Origin: Candidatus Gastranaerophilales bacterium | GTDB lineage: Bacteria; Cyanobacteriota; Vampirovibrionia; Gastranaerophilales; Gastranaerophilaceae | Assembly (NCBI GenBank): GCA_900767135.1 | Contig: CAAFYU010000056.1 | Span: 1 to 31,307 of the forward strand | DNA length: 31,307 bases | Direction: 5' to 3' | Part shown: piece by piece, positions 7,588 to 14,909 of the stretch | How positions within the stretch are numbered: the first letter of the stretch is position 1 | How the letters are laid out: every line of letters begins with the position of its first letter | Made by a program: the position numbers and the translations under genes | The notes under the pieces: generated by a model | Seen by the model: the letters and a program-made list of their open reading frames with translations, nothing else | Told to the model about the DNA's origin: nothing | Database searches by the model: none

Positions 7588-7923
7588 ATTTTTATTTGCT
7601 CAACCGATTTAGGAAAAAATCAGAACCCTATAAATCAGTCCTAGGTTTTATTTGAAGGAAACTCTAAACCTTGCGATGTTATCTTGATGCACCTACACCG
7701 CATTGATGCACTGCGTCTTGCATAGTGGACTCGTAAAACCGGCAAGCTGGGCTTTACAAGTAGCTATAATTAGCGACTTACGCAGCTAAAGCTTGTGCTC
7801 TAGAGAAGTCTGCTTTAATTACATTGTTAGCATTTAATTTGTTTTGCTCGTTGATAACCGAGAACAGCGCTCGGACTCGCAATCTATCTCAACCGAACGT
7901 CCTGTCAAATCCAAAACGTCCCC
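7526..7923 (-). ncRNA. ssrA: transfer-messenger RNA (tmRNA)
   Basis: One-piece tmRNA, 398 bases with encoded CCA (7526-7528 as TGG on plus). The 5' end GGGGACG (from 7923) pairs with the 3' CGTCTCC to form the acceptor stem; the T-arm GGGGTTCGACTCCCC is intact, followed downstream only by the CCA end. It rescues stalled ribosomes with SmpB and tags the nascent chain for proteolysis. The reading frame for the tag is at 7778-7831. A TTGAAA-16-TATAAT promoter lies upstream. Its 3' end faces the island relic at 6781-7587, consistent with use as an integration site. Confidence 0.95.
7778..7831 (-). other. tmRNA tag reading frame, 17 residues plus stop
   Basis: The resume codon is GCT at 7831-7829, and the frame ends at TAA 7780-7778. 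It encodes ANNVIKADFSRAQALAA. The ANN start resembles cyanobacterial tags, and the ALAA end is the usual ClpXP/ClpAP degron. The tag is longer than the 10-11 residues of enterobacteria. Confidence 0.85.
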
Positions 7924-7959
7924 ATGAAAATATTTGATTATAAATGTTCTGTATCTATC

Positions 7960-7987
7960 ATTATAACCTCTTTTTTCTAAATTTCAA
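7960..7987 (-). promoter_or_regulatory. ssrA promoter
   Basis: On the minus strand, TTGAAA (7987-7982) and TATAAT (7965-7960) are separated by 16 bases. Transcription would begin near 7953, leaving a leader of about 30 bases to be trimmed from the tmRNA 5' end at 7923. Confidence 0.55.
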
Positions 7988-8068
7988 CCCCTTATTCTAG
8001 TTCAACCCTATAACAGTGATAAAACATATCAGGCTTATATTTTTAACTATGCAAAACAATAATCATAT

Positions 8069-8938
8069 TTAAATATTTTCACGCCCGTTAATCGCAAAAT
8101 AAACTTCTTTAAGGCGTTTTTTGCTAACATGTGTATATAATTGAGTCGTCGCAACATCACTGTGCCCCAAAAGTTCTTGTACAACTCTCAAATCTGCACC
8201 ATTTTCAAGTAAGTGAGTTGCAAACGTGTGGCGTAAAGTGTGAGGAGAAATCGCCTTATGCAACTTTTTTCCCTGCTCATGAATGAATGTATAAACTTCC
8301 TGACGTGTAACAAGTTTGCCTTTCTCGTTCACCAAAAGTTTTTTTGTTTGCAAATTAAATTTCTGCAAATTAAATTCCCGTTCCGGCAAATATTCCTTTA
8401 TTGCCTTAATCGCTTTTTTGCCAAGTGGAACAATCCTGTCTTTTGAGCCTTTTCCGGTGCAAGTCAAATATTTTCCGTTTAAGTCATAATCGTTAATCTT
8501 TAAATTCACTAACTCAGAAACCCTTAGCCCACAACCATAAAGTAGCTCAACAACGACTCTATGAAGTTTTGACAACTTTTGGTTTAAAATTTCATTTATC
8601 TCATCAAGTGTCATAACTTTTGGTAATTTTTGCGGGATTTTTGGTTGTTCAAGTGTCAAAGTCGGATTTGTTTGTGATTTTTCGTTTGTACAAGCCCATT
8701 TGAAAAAGCTTCGGAGTGAAGCTATTTTTCGCATAACGCTTGTTGGAGAATACTTTTGTTCATGAAGATTTCGGACAAACGAATTTACCTGAGTTCTTTG
8801 GATTTCTGCGATATCTTTGTCTCCGCAAAAATCGAAAAAGCTCAACAAATCTCTTCGATAAGCTTCGAGCGTATTTTCACTCAACCCTTTTTCTATCTCC
8901 AAATACTCTAAATATTCTGCCAAAACCTGCGTATTCAT
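8069..8938 (-). CDS. xerD: XerD-like tyrosine recombinase
   Basis: 289 residues, full length for the Xer family. The N-terminal SAM-like domain (EYLEIEKGLSENTLEAYRRD) is followed by the catalytic domain with all active residues: R139 (CGLRVSEL), a lysine in the GKGSKDR beta-hairpin (163-166), H233 and R236 (SPHTLRHTFATHLL), H259 (LLGHSD) and nucleophile Y268 (QLYTHV). It resolves chromosome dimers at dif near division. The EKGLSENTLEAYRRDL start and the C-terminal pattern look more like XerD than XerC, but only one Xer is in the window, so the letter is uncertain. It stands alone, upstream of ssrA on the same strand and divergent from the secreted NTF2-like gene. No dif site was recognised nearby. 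Confidence 0.85.
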   Translation of the reverse strand: MNTQVLAEYLEYLEIEKGLSENTLEAYRRDLLSFFDFCGDKDIAEIQRTQVNSFVRNLHEQKYSPTSVMRKIASLRSFFKWACTNEKSQTNPTLTLEQPKIPQKLPKVMTLDEINEILNQKLSKLHRVVVELLYGCGLRVSELVNLKINDYDLNGKYLTCTGKGSKDRIVPLGKKAIKAIKEYLPEREFNLQKFNLQTKKLLVNEKGKLVTRQEVYTFIHEQGKKLHKAISPHTLRHTFATHLLENGADLRVVQELLGHSDVATTQLYTHVSKKRLKEVYFAINGRENI

Positions 8939-9061
8939 AAGTCTTTTATACTACATATTCAAGAGAATGACAATATTTTTTTTCTATGGTAAAATTTAAA
9001 ATGAACAAATTCTAATTTTTTTCGTTTTATAAGTATAATGAAAATTGTAGAAGGAGAAAAA

Positions 9062-9538
9062 ATGAAAAAACTATTATCAATATTAATCGTATTAACAATG
9101 TTTATGATGACAGGCTTACAGGCACTTGCAGATAGTGCACAAGAAGCTTTAAACTTCTTCCATAGCTACGTAAATGCTGCAAATACATACAGCCCGACAG
9201 TTGCAACAATGTACTCTCCGAGTGCAAAAATTATTCGTCAGGTTGTAAAGCCAAACGGTCAACTTGTAAACGTAAACACAAACACAGCAACCTATGTTAA
9301 GCAAATGAGAATTGGGCAAGCCGGAGCAAAAATGCGTGGTTACAAAAACACATACACAGATGTTAAAGTAACTTCGTTAGGCAATGGTTCATATAAAATC
9401 AGTTCCCTAAGACAACCAAAAGGCGAAACATACAAGCTTAAAACATATATGATAGTCAAGAAAATCAATGGCAAATGGCAGATTACAGAAGAGTTAATGC
9501 AAACAAAAGAACAGATTTTCTTGAGGTATGCAAAATAA
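9062..9538 (+). CDS. secreted NTF2-like (SnoaL-type) protein
   Basis: The frame opens at 9038, but ATG 9062 has GAAGGAG at the right distance and begins a classical signal peptide (MKKLLSILIVLTMFMMTGLQ, then ALA before DS), so I use 9062: 158 residues. The mature part (AQEALNFFHSYVNAANTY ... KTYMIVKKINGKWQITEELM) fits the cone-shaped NTF2/SnoaL fold, in which a helix-led half packs on a sheet ending in a W-x-I strand. Such periplasmic proteins often bind small ligands or cell-wall partners; no catalytic residues can be named. A TATAAT at 9034-9039 could be its -10 element. It is followed by a large palindrome, then aroC. Confidence 0.75.
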   Translation: MKKLLSILIVLTMFMMTGLQALADSAQEALNFFHSYVNAANTYSPTVATMYSPSAKIIRQVVKPNGQLVNVNTNTATYVKQMRIGQAGAKMRGYKNTYTDVKVTSLGNGSYKISSLRQPKGETYKLKTYMIVKKINGKWQITEELMQTKEQIFLRYAK

Positions 9539-9552
9539 AGGAGATGTAAATA

Positions 9553-9668
9553 GTGAGTGGTGAATGGTGAGTAGTGAATAGTTCTTTTAGTTAGCTTCGC
9601 TCAAATATTATTGTTTTTGTGCGTTAGCACTTATATGGTCTATTCACTACTCACCATTCACCACTCAC
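9553..9668. repeat. 29-bp perfect inverted repeat built from a 7-bp unit
   Basis: The left arm (9553-9581) and right arm (9640-9668) are perfect reverse complements around a 58-base loop. Each arm is four tandem copies of GTGARTR (GTGAGTG, GTGAATG, GTGAGTA, GTGAATA) plus one base. The right arm ends only 16 bases before the aroC start. It could form a strong RNA hairpin ending the upstream transcript, or be a small mobile or REP-like unit. Confidence 0.75.
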
Positions 9669-9684
9669 ATAACCTTAACCCCCC

Positions 9685-10755
9685 ATGAACAAATTTAGAT
9701 TTTTAACAGCCGGCGAAAGCCATGGAAAATGCTTAACAGCAATCATAGAAGGAATTCCGGCAGGATTTCAAATAGACGAGAATTTTATTAATTCGGAATT
9801 GAAACGCCGACAAGGCGGCTACGGTCGTGGTGGCAGAATGAAAATTGAATCCGATAAAGTCGAAATCACATCAGGCGTAAGATTTGGTAAAACACTCGGT
9901 TCGCCAATCACTCTTGTTGTGCAAAATAAAGATTTTGAAAACTGGCAAAAGATAATGAGTTCAAATCCAGAGGATTTTACAGACGAAAAATCTTTTTCAA
10001 AATATCGTCCGGGGCACGCCGATTTTGCCGGAAGTATAAAATATAATCAGACAGATTTGAGAAACATTCTTGAACGATCCAGTGCTCGTAAAACCGCAAT
10101 AGAAGTTGCAGTTGGTGCAATTGCAAAACAAATGTTGGAACAATTTGGCATAAAATGTTCATCAAAAATTATCCAAATCGGGCAAGGGAAAACCGAAGAA
10201 GAGTTTCACTCAGAAATTGATAAGGCAAAAGAAGCTGGTGACACGTTAGGCGGAAAGTTTGAAGTGACATATACAGGCATGCCGGTTGGTTTAGGCTCAT
10301 TTGTTCATTGGGACAGAATGCTTGATGGTAAGATTGCACAGGCAGTAATGAGTATTCCTGCTGTCAAAGCTGTTGCAATTGGAAATTCTGACGCATATAA
10401 GATGTTTGGTAGTGAATTTCATGATCAAATGTATGCAGAAGATGGGAAAATTGTTCGCAAAACCAACAACGCAGGAGGAATTGAAGGCGGAATGACAAAC
10501 GGCGAACCGCTGGTTGTAACCGCTGTGATGAAGCCTATTCCGACACTTAGAAAACCTTTAAATACAGTTGATTTAAAGACGATGGAGCAGACAGAGGCAC
10601 ACTTTGAACGTTCTGATACTTGTGCGGTTGAAGCGTGCTCGGTTGTTGCAGAAAACAGAGTTGCCTGTGTATTAATTGATGAAATGTTGATGAAATTCGG
10701 CGGTGACAATTTTGCCGAAATCATGACAAATTTCAAAAATAGTTTGCAGAAGTAA
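9685..10755 (+). CDS. aroC: chorismate synthase
   Basis: 356 residues, normal length. It converts 5-enolpyruvylshikimate-3-phosphate to chorismate, the last shikimate-pathway step, using reduced FMN. Family signatures: GESHGKCL near the start, RRQGGYGRGGRMKIESD, RPGHADF, ERSSARKTAIEVAVGA, GGIEGGMTNGEP, the KPIPT segment and RSDTCAVEACSVVAENRVA. The start codon follows CTTAACCCCCC, with no recognisable Shine-Dalgarno, and the large palindrome ends 16 bases upstream, so normal initiation signals seem displaced. No other shikimate gene is adjacent. Identification is firm. Confidence 0.96.
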   Translation: MNKFRFLTAGESHGKCLTAIIEGIPAGFQIDENFINSELKRRQGGYGRGGRMKIESDKVEITSGVRFGKTLGSPITLVVQNKDFENWQKIMSSNPEDFTDEKSFSKYRPGHADFAGSIKYNQTDLRNILERSSARKTAIEVAVGAIAKQMLEQFGIKCSSKIIQIGQGKTEEEFHSEIDKAKEAGDTLGGKFEVTYTGMPVGLGSFVHWDRMLDGKIAQAVMSIPAVKAVAIGNSDAYKMFGSEFHDQMYAEDGKIVRKTNNAGGIEGGMTNGEPLVVTAVMKPIPTLRKPLNTVDLKTMEQTEAHFERSDTCAVEACSVVAENRVACVLIDEMLMKFGGDNFAEIMTNFKNSLQK

Positions 10756-10836
10756 AAACTTTTTATTAAGATGTATAATTTTTCTCAATTCTGGGGTATT
10801 ATATAATTATAAGAACAGAAGAAAAGGAAATGCATT

Positions 10837-11643
10837 ATGAAATCAATCAAAGAAGTTTCACTTGAATCAAAAATTTTAAAAAGGCTTGAAGGTAGCAAGG
10901 TTTGTACAGAGCTTGTACATTATTTGTTTGCAGATGATGAGTTACAAGAGATGCAAGATTATGCGAACAATGTGTCCATCAAACGTCTTGGTTATAACGA
11001 CCATGGGCCTGTTCACATGCGACAGGTTTGTGCGAATGCGATAAAAATGCTTAACCTTTTGAAAGATTCAGGAATTCAGACTTCTTTGGAAAAGGAAGAA
11101 ATCGGGACTTTTGAGGACAGTATGTGTGCAATCATTCTTGCGGGGCTTATGCACGACCTTGGAATGATGATTGGGCGTCAAGGTCACGAGGATATGTCCG
11201 TAATACTTGCGAAACACATAATTGAGCGAACATTAATGCATCTTTTCCCTGACAATTTGCACAGACGTGTTGTGATAAAATCGCTTGCTATTGAGGCGAT
11301 TGTAGGCCACATGGCATCTAAAAAAATTCACTCAATCGAAGCCGGAATTATCTTGATTGCGGACGGTTGCGATATGACAAAAGGGCGTGCAAGAATTCCT
11401 ATGGCGTTGAACAAAACTCCGAGGGTCGGCGATATTCACAAATATTCAGCAAACGCAATCGAAAGAATCGGAATTCACCATGGTGCAAACAAACCAATCA
11501 GAATTGACATTGAAATGTCCGGTGATGTAGGATTTTTCCAGATTGAAGAAGTTTTGTTGACAAAAATTGAATCCAGTCCTGCAAAACAATACGTTGAATT
11601 GTACGCCGGTGTTCAAGGCCAAGAACCTAAATGTTATTTATAA
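10837..11643 (+). CDS. HD-domain phosphohydrolase-like protein
   Basis: 268 residues from ATG 10837, after AAAAGGAA. It contains an HD metal-binding pattern: NDHGPVH (H56, H60), GLMHDLGM (H106-D107), GHEDM (H117) and a later GHMASKK. HD proteins hydrolyse phosphate esters of nucleotides or signalling molecules; the substrate cannot be read here. The spread of histidines and the NDHGxVH opening are typical of a stand-alone HD family in archaea and some bacteria. The C-terminal ~80 residues (KPIRIDIEMSGDVGFFQIEE) look like a small beta domain. No signal or membrane segment. A 121-residue gene follows 119 bases downstream on the same strand. Confidence 0.8.
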   Translation: MKSIKEVSLESKILKRLEGSKVCTELVHYLFADDELQEMQDYANNVSIKRLGYNDHGPVHMRQVCANAIKMLNLLKDSGIQTSLEKEEIGTFEDSMCAIILAGLMHDLGMMIGRQGHEDMSVILAKHIIERTLMHLFPDNLHRRVVIKSLAIEAIVGHMASKKIHSIEAGIILIADGCDMTKGRARIPMALNKTPRVGDIHKYSANAIERIGIHHGANKPIRIDIEMSGDVGFFQIEEVLLTKIESSPAKQYVELYAGVQGQEPKCYL

Positions 11644-11762
11644 GAAGTTGATAAACGTTATGGTTAAAGGGATTTAGGGAACTAATATCCTCTATTTGAA
11701 TGAAATGATTAAAGAAAAAACAAAAAATGTCGTCTTGTAATGAAAAATTAGTGAGGCATCTT

Positions 11763-12128
11763 ATGTTTAATAGTGTTAATCCTTTTGGAAACCGAGCAAT
11801 TTCGTCGTCTACATCTTCTGACAGCAATGGTAGAAGACAAAAAGAGGATCCAAAAGAAGAGTTAAAAAAGTATATTGACGAAGACGAATCAGATGAGGTA
11901 TTGTTGGGTGGACAACCGATTTTGACAGAGGAAGAAATACTTGCAATGACTCGTCAATATATTTCAAAATTAAAAACAGAACATGAAGGAAATGAAAAGG
12001 TTTTGAAAAAACTGGATAAATATTTGGATAATTTTGATGTCAAAAAGTTCATGAAGAAAAATCCGAATATGACAAGCCCTGATTTTTATATGGTTATGTT
12101 CAATGAAACAGAAGGACTTATTAAGTAA
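11763..12128 (+). CDS. hypothetical protein, acidic and helical
   Basis: The frame is open from 11727, but ATG 11763 has GTGAGG six bases upstream and begins a sensible protein (MFNSVNPFGNRAISSSTSSD), 121 residues. The N-terminus is Ser/Asn-rich and disordered; residues ~25-45 are strongly acidic (EDPKEELKKYIDEDESDE); the rest is predicted helical. No membrane segment or signal. No family recognised. It probably follows the HD-domain gene in the same transcript. Confidence 0.6.
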   Translation: MFNSVNPFGNRAISSSTSSDSNGRRQKEDPKEELKKYIDEDESDEVLLGGQPILTEEEILAMTRQYISKLKTEHEGNEKVLKKLDKYLDNFDVKKFMKKNPNMTSPDFYMVMFNETEGLIK

Positions 12129-12209
12129 TTCAATGCCAACTTTTGAGATTAAAAGGTCAAAACCCGACTAAATCTGCACACTAAGAGAATTCGAATATCT
12201 ATAAGCTTT

Positions 12210-12974
12210 TTATTCAAATTCTATCACAACGATTTCAGGAGGACAATTAAATCGTATTGGCAAAATGCTTGTGCCAAGACCTTTTGTAGTATATATTTTT
12301 CTGTTGTGATCAAGCAAAAATCCATTTGCATATTTTTTACCATAAGCTGATGGCACTATAATCGCCCCATTAAGCCTTATTTGTCCGCCATGAAGATGGC
12401 CGGCAAGGGTTAAATTAACTGTTTCCGGAATTTTTGGCATAATATCAGGCGTGTGAGTCAAAAAAATTACAGGTTTCTGAATTCCTGCAAGGGCTTTTTC
12501 AACATCGGCAGTACCTGTTTGAGGGTCATCAACTCCGGCTATACAGAATTTTTCCAAACAAATATTGTTGTTGAATAAAACCTTTATATTATTTTTCTCT
12601 AACTCAGAAATAACTTCCTCTTTACCTTGCCAGCCGTCGTGATTACCGACAACTGCAAAGGTTCCGTATTTTGAATTCAAATTAGTCAATTCAAACGCGA
12701 TTTTGTCAATTGAAAGAGATTGTCCTTTTTTGTGTCCACTTACATAATCCCCGCCAAGCAAGATTATGTCAGGTTTTTGTTCATTAATCTTTTTTATAAT
12801 TCGTTTAAGTCGAAAAGTTTCAAGAGGTTTTATATGGAAATCTGATGCAAAAACAAGTTTCAAGCCATGCAGGCTTTTGTCTTGTATAATCAAACGTTTT
12901 ACGGTCAAAATATTTGGCTCCACAAAAACCGACCAGATCAAAATTAACAATAAAAAAAGAATAATATACCTCAT
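12210..12974 (-). CDS. membrane-anchored metallophosphoesterase (YaeI-like)
   Basis: 254 residues with an N-terminal membrane anchor (RYIILFLLLILIWSVFV). All calcineurin-like metal-binding blocks are present: D45 and H47 (FASDFH), D76 (GGDY), N111-H112 (GNHD), H174 (THTPD) and H193/H195 (GHLHGGQ). This layout matches the YaeI/LpxG-like group of phosphodiesterases acting on lipid-linked or envelope phosphate esters; with lpxA about 0.5 kb away, a lipid A connection is conceivable but not shown. It stands alone on the minus strand, convergent to the previous gene. The enzyme class is certain, the substrate is not. Confidence 0.88.
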   Translation of the reverse strand: MRYIILFLLLILIWSVFVEPNILTVKRLIIQDKSLHGLKLVFASDFHIKPLETFRLKRIIKKINEQKPDIILLGGDYVSGHKKGQSLSIDKIAFELTNLNSKYGTFAVVGNHDGWQGKEEVISELEKNNIKVLFNNNICLEKFCIAGVDDPQTGTADVEKALAGIQKPVIFLTHTPDIMPKIPETVNLTLAGHLHGGQIRLNGAIIVPSAYGKKYANGFLLDHNRKIYTTKGLGTSILPIRFNCPPEIVVIEFE

Positions 12975-13131
12975 AGGTTGATTGTACTATAAATAAGTTG
13001 AAATAGTGTATAAAAGTTGATAGGACGATAAGGTCTTATAAAAGTGAATAAAATAATAAATAGGTGAATAAGTTTGTTACATAGAGTAGTATACCTCGAC
13101 GTCAATATGAACTAGATTTTGAATAGCAAGA

Positions 13132-13288
13132 ATAACAGATTACGGAGTCAAATCGCCACGATAGCGGAATGAGCAATAACTAGTTAGCGAAACAAACGAC
13201 AAAACGAGTGTTGTTAGAGCGGTAAAGCTCCTCAATAGGCTGGATTGCCACGCTATTCGCTCGCAATGACGATTTCATAATCTGTTAT
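13132..13288. repeat. MITE-like segment with 11-bp inverted ends
   Basis: ATAACAGATTA (13132-13142) and its exact complement TAATCTGTTAT (13278-13288) bound a 157-base stretch with further imperfect symmetry (AAATCGCCACGATAGCG near the left, a related CGCTATTCGCTCG near the right). The gene-free interval 12975-13510 also holds a TAGGACGATAAG match (13021-13032) to the dispersed repeats at 14388 and 17025, and a hairpin at 13366-13389. No gene is seen there. Confidence 0.45.
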
Positions 13289-13365
13289 GCATGTGTATAG
13301 CGAGTTCACTCGTTTCAGGTTGAGCTTACAAGTTATTAGTGAATATAGCGTGTGGCTGGTTTTGT

Positions 13366-13389
13366 GGAACTTTTTCCATAAAAAGTTCC
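13366..13389. repeat. hairpin GGAACTTTTT / AAAAAGTTCC
   Basis: A perfect 10-bp stem (13366-13375 with 13380-13389) around the loop CCAT, followed by a second small stem TGTCC/GGACA. There is no T-tract after it, so it is not a standard terminator; it is probably part of an intergenic palindrome family. Confidence 0.45.
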
Positions 13390-13436
13390 CGCTGTCCGCG
13401 CAGGACATTTATTCATATTAAAATAATATAAAATTT

Positions 13437-13465
13437 TTGAACTCTTTCAAGGTTTGTACTATAAT
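13437..13465 (+). promoter_or_regulatory. promoter of lpxA
   Basis: TTGAAC (13437-13442) and TATAAT (13460-13465) are 17 bases apart, giving a transcript start near 13472 and a leader of about 39 bases before the lpxA start. Confidence 0.65.
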
Positions 13466-13510
13466 TGTACTTATAGTTATAGTTAGAAGAAAGGGTAAAA
13501 AGGTAAAAAA

Positions 13511-14311
13511 ATGATAGATAAAACCGCAATTATTCACCCAACAGCCAAAATAGCAGATGATGCAATCATCGGGCCTTACGTTGTTATTGGTGAAAACGTT
13601 ACAATCGGACACAGAACAAGAGTAATTTCTAACGCACATATTGAATTTGCAGAAATCGGTGATGACTGTACAATTTCTCCATTTGCAACAATAGGTTCTG
13701 AACCACAAGATTTGGGCTACAAAGGGGAAGAAACAAAGGTTGTAATCGGTGACGGCACAATTATTAAAGAAAATGTAACTATTCACAGAGCAGCCGCTTG
13801 TGGAGATTTTACGACTAGAATCGGTAAAAAATGTTTATTAATGGTTGGCTCACACGTTGCTCACAACTGTGTTTTGGCTGACGAAGTTATTTTGGCTAAC
13901 CTTGTAACTCTTGGCGGTCACGTTCATGTTGGATTTGGTGCATTTGTTGGCGGAATGAGCGTATTCCACCAAAACATCAGAATTGGTGATATGGCGATTA
14001 TTAGTGGTTTTTCAGCATCTCGCCAAGACATTTTGCCATACTCAAAAGGCGAAGGTCGTCCACCTGTTCCACGTGGATTAAACGTAATTGCAATGAAACG
14101 TCGTGGAGTTTCGCAAGAAATCAGAACTGCTACAAACGAAGCGTTCAAGTTGTTGATTTCAGAAGAATATAACACAACTCAGGCTATTGAAAAAATTAAA
14201 GCTGAAATTCCGATGAACGAATATATTGAAAAAATGATTGAATTTATTCAAACATCAAAACGTGGTGTGCTTTTGAAATCACACAAAAGCGGTCATGAGT
14301 CGTTGGAATAG
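13511..14311 (+). CDS. lpxA: UDP-N-acetylglucosamine acyltransferase LpxA
   Basis: 266 residues, the family's usual length. It transfers a 3-hydroxyacyl chain from ACP to UDP-GlcNAc, the first step of lipid A synthesis, in the cytosol as a trimer. The N-terminal two thirds are left-handed beta-helix hexapeptides (IIHPTAKIADDAIIGPYVVI and on), with GSEPQDLGYKGEET and the catalytic histidine at about 118 in GSHVAHNC; the block HVHVGFGAFVGGMSVFHQ is also diagnostic. The C-terminus is the helical ACP-binding domain. It has its own promoter and stands apart from other lpx genes. It shows the organism has an LPS-bearing outer membrane. Confidence 0.94.
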   Translation: MIDKTAIIHPTAKIADDAIIGPYVVIGENVTIGHRTRVISNAHIEFAEIGDDCTISPFATIGSEPQDLGYKGEETKVVIGDGTIIKENVTIHRAAACGDFTTRIGKKCLLMVGSHVAHNCVLADEVILANLVTLGGHVHVGFGAFVGGMSVFHQNIRIGDMAIISGFSASRQDILPYSKGEGRPPVPRGLNVIAMKRRGVSQEIRTATNEAFKLLISEEYNTTQAIEKIKAEIPMNEYIEKMIEFIQTSKRGVLLKSHKSGHESLE

Positions 14312-14334
14312 ATAATACTAGGATACTAAAAAGC

Positions 14335-14373
14335 AATTCATGTTGGCGGGGTGTATACCCCGCCTTACTACTC
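14335..14373. repeat. dispersed palindromic repeat, copy 1
   Basis: AATTCATGTTG followed by the palindrome GGCGGGGTGTATACCCCGCC (14345-14364) and TTACTACTC. A close copy lies at 28152-28190 in the same orientation. It sits just after lpxA and may act as an RNA hairpin in that transcript. Confidence 0.6.
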
Positions 14374-14387
14374 TAAAAAAAGACAAT

Positions 14388-14425
14388 AGGACGATAAGTC
14401 CGAAACAGAAGCCATCAGTCGTCAT
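14388..14425. repeat. dispersed intergenic repeat GGACGATAAGTCCGAAACAG, copy 1
   Basis: The segment from AGGACGATAAGTC through CATCAGTCGTCATT recurs in inverted orientation at 17025-17068, with a short match at 13021-13032. The following bases (to about 14500) contain a further imperfect inverted repeat (CATTCTGAA ... TTCAGAATC). Confidence 0.55.
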
Positions 14426-14514
14426 TCTGAAAGCTTAGAAAATTTCCCCAAGCGAATAGCGAGAGGATAAATTTTCTTGCTATTCAGAATCTTTTGGCAA
14501 AAATATCAAACCCA

Positions 14515-14856
14515 TCACCCTCGTTTTTGCAAAAGTTTTAAAAATGTTTTATAGTCTGTTCCCCAACTTGCCATTGATTCTAAAACCGGTGCCAAGCTGT
14601 ATCCGACATCTGTCAATGTATATTCAACTCGTGGAGGAACTTCCGCAAAAACTTCTCTTTTAACAAGCCCATCATCTTCCATTTTTCTCAAATTATGAGT
14701 CAATACTTTTTGAGTAATTCCGCTACAAGCTTTTTTAAGCTCCCCAAAACGCTTTGTTCCACTTAATAAATCTCTTATTATAAGTATTCGCCACTTTTCA
14801 CCGATTAATTTCAAAGTCGTTTCAATCGGGCACTTTGGCAATTCTTTTAAATCCAT
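14515..14856 (-). CDS. HxlR-family transcriptional regulator
   Basis: I start at ATG 14856 (MDLKELPKCPIETTLKLIGE), with GGAG properly spaced upstream; the longer frame to 14904 runs through the operator. 113 residues, the standard HxlR winged-helix size: KCPIETTLKLIGEKW, then helix-turn-helix KRFGELKKACSGITQKVLTH and wing PPRVEYTLTDVG. The N-terminal cysteine (residue 9) is the position that senses electrophiles or oxidants in HypR/YodB-type members. A perfect 13-bp palindrome covers its ribosome site, suggesting autoregulation. It lies directly downstream of the M29 aminopeptidase on the same strand, with the palindrome in between. Confidence 0.9.
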   Translation of the reverse strand: MDLKELPKCPIETTLKLIGEKWRILIIRDLLSGTKRFGELKKACSGITQKVLTHNLRKMEDDGLVKREVFAEVPPRVEYTLTDVGYSLAPVLESMASWGTDYKTFLKLLQKRG

Positions 14857-14863
14857 AAAAAAT

Positions 14864-14894
14864 CTCCTATGGTATCTGAATGATACCATAGGAG
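14864..14894 (-). promoter_or_regulatory. palindromic operator of the HxlR gene
   Basis: CTCCTATGGTATC (14864-14876) and GATACCATAGGAG (14882-14894) are perfect inverted repeats around TGAAT. On the minus strand the left arm supplies the GGAG ribosome site of the regulator, and a TATACT (-10 like) spans 14898-14893. A dimeric HxlR protein bound here would block its own transcription. As RNA the same arms would hide the ribosome site. Confidence 0.6.
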
Positions 14895-14909
14895 TATAAC
14901 ACAAAAATC

